Shown here piece after piece: positions 61,833 to 64,000 of a stretch of DNA of 64,000 bases. The notes under the pieces are model-generated. The model had not been told where the DNA came from. It saw nothing but the letters and a program-made list of their open reading frames with translations, and did not search any database. The stretch covers positions 1 to 64,000 of the forward strand of contig NZ_JAVDXN010000013.1 in the NCBI RefSeq assembly GCF_031457955.1. Reading direction: 5' to 3'. Both the position numbers and the translations under genes were made by a program. Every line of letters begins with the position of its first letter. Positions within the stretch are counted from its first letter, which is position 1. This stretch comes from Mixta sp031457955 (GTDB lineage: Bacteria; Pseudomonadota; Gammaproteobacteria; Enterobacterales; Enterobacteriaceae).

Positions 61833-62678
61833 GTGGCGTTACTGATCATCACCACTATTTTGTGGGCCTTCTCATTCAGCCTGATTGGGGTTTACCTGGC
61901 GGGGCAGGTGGACAGCGTATTTTCCGTGCTGGTGCGCCTGGTCCTGGCGGCGCTGGTGTTTCTGCCTTTTCTGCGCTGGCGCGGGTATCGCGCCTCGACG
62001 CTGATGCTCTATATGCTGGTGGGCATGATGCAGCTGGGCGTTATGTATCTGCTGAGCTTTGAAGCCTATCTCTATCTGAGCGTGCCGGAATTCCTGCTGT
62101 TCACCGTCATGACGCCGCTTTACGTCACGTTGATTTACGATCTGCTCAGCGGGCGGGGCGTACGCATCGGCTATCTGTTTAGCGCGCTGTTAGCGGTGCT
62201 GGGTGCGGCAATTATTCGCTATGACCAAATCAGCGACCACTTCTGGACGGGTTTGATTCTGGTACAGCTGGCCAATATCTGTTTTGCTATCGGCATGGTG
62301 GGCTATAAACGCCTGCAGGAAACGCGTCCGATGCCGCAGCATACCGCTTTTTCCTGGTTCTATATGGGCGCGGTGCTGGTCGCGATCGTGGCGTGGTTTT
62401 TGTGGGGCAATCCGCAGAAGTTACCTACTACCCATCTGCAATGGGGCATTCTGATTTGGTTGGGCATCGCCGCATCGGGGCTGGGTTACTTTATGTGGAA
62501 CTACGGCGCGACGCAGGTTGATGCCGGTACGCTGGGCATTATGAATAATATGCATGTTCCGGCGGGGCTGCTGGTTAACCTGGCTATCTGGCAGGAGCGG
62601 CCGGACTGGCCGTCATTCATTGTTGGCGGCGGATTGATTGTCGCCTCGTTGTGGATACATCGACGCTGGGTGCGCTAA
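61833..62678 (+). CDS. yigM: EamA-family transporter YigM (biotin importer)
   Basis: Ten-segment permease of the drug/metabolite transporter superfamily. E. coli YigM, in the same place before metR, has been shown to import biotin. The start is GTG (VALLIITTILWAFSFSLIG), with GGGA about 10 bases upstream; no in-frame ATG lies closer. 281 aa, a little shorter than the roughly 299 aa I recall for E. coli. Family assignment is firm from the two EamA halves; the substrate is inferred from position. Confidence 0.85.
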   Translation: MALLIITTILWAFSFSLIGVYLAGQVDSVFSVLVRLVLAALVFLPFLRWRGYRASTLMLYMLVGMMQLGVMYLLSFEAYLYLSVPEFLLFTVMTPLYVTLIYDLLSGRGVRIGYLFSALLAVLGAAIIRYDQISDHFWTGLILVQLANICFAIGMVGYKRLQETRPMPQHTAFSWFYMGAVLVAIVAWFLWGNPQKLPTTHLQWGILIWLGIAASGLGYFMWNYGATQVDAGTLGIMNNMHVPAGLLVNLAIWQERPDWPSFIVGGGLIVASLWIHRRWVR

Positions 62679-62686
62679 GCGAAACG

Positions 62687-62720
62687 ACCGGCGTTAACCA
62701 TTACGCCGGTATGCTTTTCT
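62687..62720 (+). terminator. Terminator of yigM
   Basis: ACCGGCGT and ACGCCGGT pair around TAACCATT, followed by a moderately T-rich tract (ATGCTTTTCTCTT). It lies just after the yigM stop in the convergent gap with metR. Confidence 0.75.
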
Positions 62721-62826
62721 CTTGAAAAGGATTATGCGGATTACGGTGTGGGTCAGATTTTTATTAATTAGCTGACTGAAAAGGCAACCGCAGCGGGCGG
62801 GTTAGCGGGCCGCCCAACATGAAAAT

Positions 62827-63750
62827 TTATCCTGTTGGCAACGCACTACGCGAGGCATCGCGCACAAACGGCAGATGCTGACAGGCGTGCTGGCGCGCCG
62901 AGCGAATAAATCCGTCAATCACCGGCTGGCGCTGTTCGCCATCCCTCACCGCCGCGTAGAGACGGCTCCATAAACCTGCACCCAGCGTTTTGGTAGTGAT
63001 CAATCCCTGACGCTCAAAGTTTTCCACCACCCAGTGCGGCAGGGCGGCGATGCCCATATGCGCCGCCACCATCTGTACCAGCAGCAGCGTGTTATCGACG
63101 CTTTTCAGCGCCGGGCTGACGCCTGCGGGCTGCAAGAAATGTCGCCAGATATCCAGCCGCTGACGCTGCACCGGATAAATCATCAACACTTCATGCGCTA
63201 AATCTTCCGGCGTGATGGTGGCAACCTTCGCCAGTGGATGATCCGGCGCCAGCACCAGACGCACCTCGAAATCAAACATCGGCGAATAGTGCAATCCGCT
63301 ACGCGGCAGAATATCTGATGTCAGCACCACATCCAGCTCGCCCTGCTGTAGCGCAGGCTGCGGATCGAAGGTGACGCCCGATTTAAAGTCCATGATCACC
63401 TGCGGCCAGCTTTGCCGGAAAGTATCCAGCGCGGGCGTCAGCCACTGAATACAGCTGTGACATTCAATGGCGATGCGCAGCGTAGCCTGATGCGGCTCAT
63501 GGCAGGCCTGTAGCGCCTGCTGAATCTGCGGCAGCACCTGTTCCGCCAGCTGCAACAATATCTCTCCCTGCGGCGTAAAGCGCAGCGGCTGACTTTTGCG
63601 TACAAACAGGCGGAAACCGAGGCGTTGCTCCAGATCGCTGAATTGATGAGATAACGCCGACTGCGTCTGATGAAGCTGCGCCGCCGCTGCGGCCAGAGAG
63701 CCGGTATTCCTGAGAGCCTGCAGCGTTCGCAGGTGCCTGATTTCGATCAT
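62827..63750 (-). CDS. metR: LysR-type regulator of methionine synthesis MetR
   Basis: Homocysteine-responsive activator of metE, metH and other methionine genes. The N-terminal helix-turn-helix MIEIRHLRTLQALRNTGSLAAAAAQLHQTQSALSHQFSDLEQRLGFRLFVRKSQPL is nearly identical to E. coli. 307 aa (E. coli 317; the tail is shorter). Divergent from metE across a 232-base regulatory gap. Confidence 0.96.
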   Translation of the reverse strand: MIEIRHLRTLQALRNTGSLAAAAAQLHQTQSALSHQFSDLEQRLGFRLFVRKSQPLRFTPQGEILLQLAEQVLPQIQQALQACHEPHQATLRIAIECHSCIQWLTPALDTFRQSWPQVIMDFKSGVTFDPQPALQQGELDVVLTSDILPRSGLHYSPMFDFEVRLVLAPDHPLAKVATITPEDLAHEVLMIYPVQRQRLDIWRHFLQPAGVSPALKSVDNTLLLVQMVAAHMGIAALPHWVVENFERQGLITTKTLGAGLWSRLYAAVRDGEQRQPVIDGFIRSARQHACQHLPFVRDASRSALPTG

Positions 63751-63822
63751 GAGAGTCCTTCACATCGATAATGAACAATTTGCGCTTGAGGAATATACAC
63801 TACCTGCAGATTATAGCGGTGT

Positions 63823-63846
63823 AAACATCTGGACGGCTAAACATCT
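63823..63846. promoter_or_regulatory. Three tandem met boxes (MetJ operator)
   Basis: AAACATCT, GGACGGCT and AAACATCT are three adjacent 8-bp units, each matching the MetJ consensus AGACGTCT at 6 of 8 positions. They lie in the metR-metE gap where MetJ represses both genes in E. coli. I could not mark MetR's own sites with confidence. Confidence 0.78.
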
Positions 63847-63982
63847 TGATCGGCCCGCCATTTTACGTTCGGGCAGGGTTTGTAACCCGAGAAACGGCAC
63901 CGCGCCCCGGTTGATGCGCTGGTCGTACGTAAACTGGCTGTGCCGATACCGCCAACTCATTACGCTTTAATGGAGAAACAGC

Positions 63983-64000
63983 ATGACCATTTTGAATCAT
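63983..64000 (+). CDS. metE: Cobalamin-independent methionine synthase MetE (start only)
   Basis: Only six codons, MTILNH, are inside the window. They match the E. coli MetE N-terminus, follow a GGAG ribosome site, and stand divergent from metR. The enzyme methylates homocysteine from methyltetrahydrofolate without B12. The rest lies beyond the window. Confidence 0.9.

Overview
The window is chromosomal core DNA of a member of the Enterobacterales. Gene order and protein lengths follow the Escherichia coli 84-86 min region from the end of an rRNA operon (tRNA-Asp, tRNA-Trp) to metE. Several differences argue against E. coli itself: ilvG is intact, yifK is absent between wecG and the tRNA cluster, an abrB-type gene sits between corA and rarD, and glpT sits between yigL and yigM. 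I would guess an Erwiniaceae member (Pantoea/Erwinia/Mixta-like), but this is inference from layout, not from a database search.

Layout. 1-3.3 kb: tRNA-Asp, tRNA-Trp, hdfR, maoP and comM. 3.5-12.7 kb: the branched-chain amino acid block, with leader peptide ilvL, attenuator, ilvGMEDA, then ilvY divergent from ilvC. 12.8-20.2 kb: ppiC, rep, gppA, rhlB, trxA and rho. 20.4-33.2 kb: the complete twelve-gene enterobacterial common antigen operon, wecA to wecG, mostly with 4-base start/stop overlaps. 33.3-34.4 kb: a four-tRNA operon (Arg, His, Leu, Pro) followed by the small RNA GlmZ with a -24/-12 promoter and two GlrR-type sites. 34.5-38.6 kb: hemCDXY. 38.7-43.7 kb: cyaA and cyaY, separated by a three-gene accessory cassette. 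43.9-49.5 kb: lptM, dapF, yigA, xerC, yigB and uvrD. 49.7-54.4 kb: corL leader, corA, abrB, rarD, yigI and pldA. 54.5-60 kb: recQ, rhtC, rhtB, pldB and yigL. 60-62.7 kb: a glpQ remnant, glpT and yigM. 62.8-64 kb: metR and the first six codons of metE.

Most of the window is ordinary housekeeping sequence and I see no large undescribed system. The parts worth a second look are: (1) the cassette between cyaA and cyaY, where one small-membrane-protein gene has been tandemly duplicated together with the 3' ends of both neighbours; (2) a 32-codon remnant of glpQ translationally coupled to glpT; (3) a 100-bp element with terminal inverted repeats, flanked by two short tandem repeats, between rhtC and rhtB; (4) the glmZ promoter region; (5) a 17-codon corL-like leader ORF. 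All identifications come from reading the sequence and from memory of the families; no searches were run.
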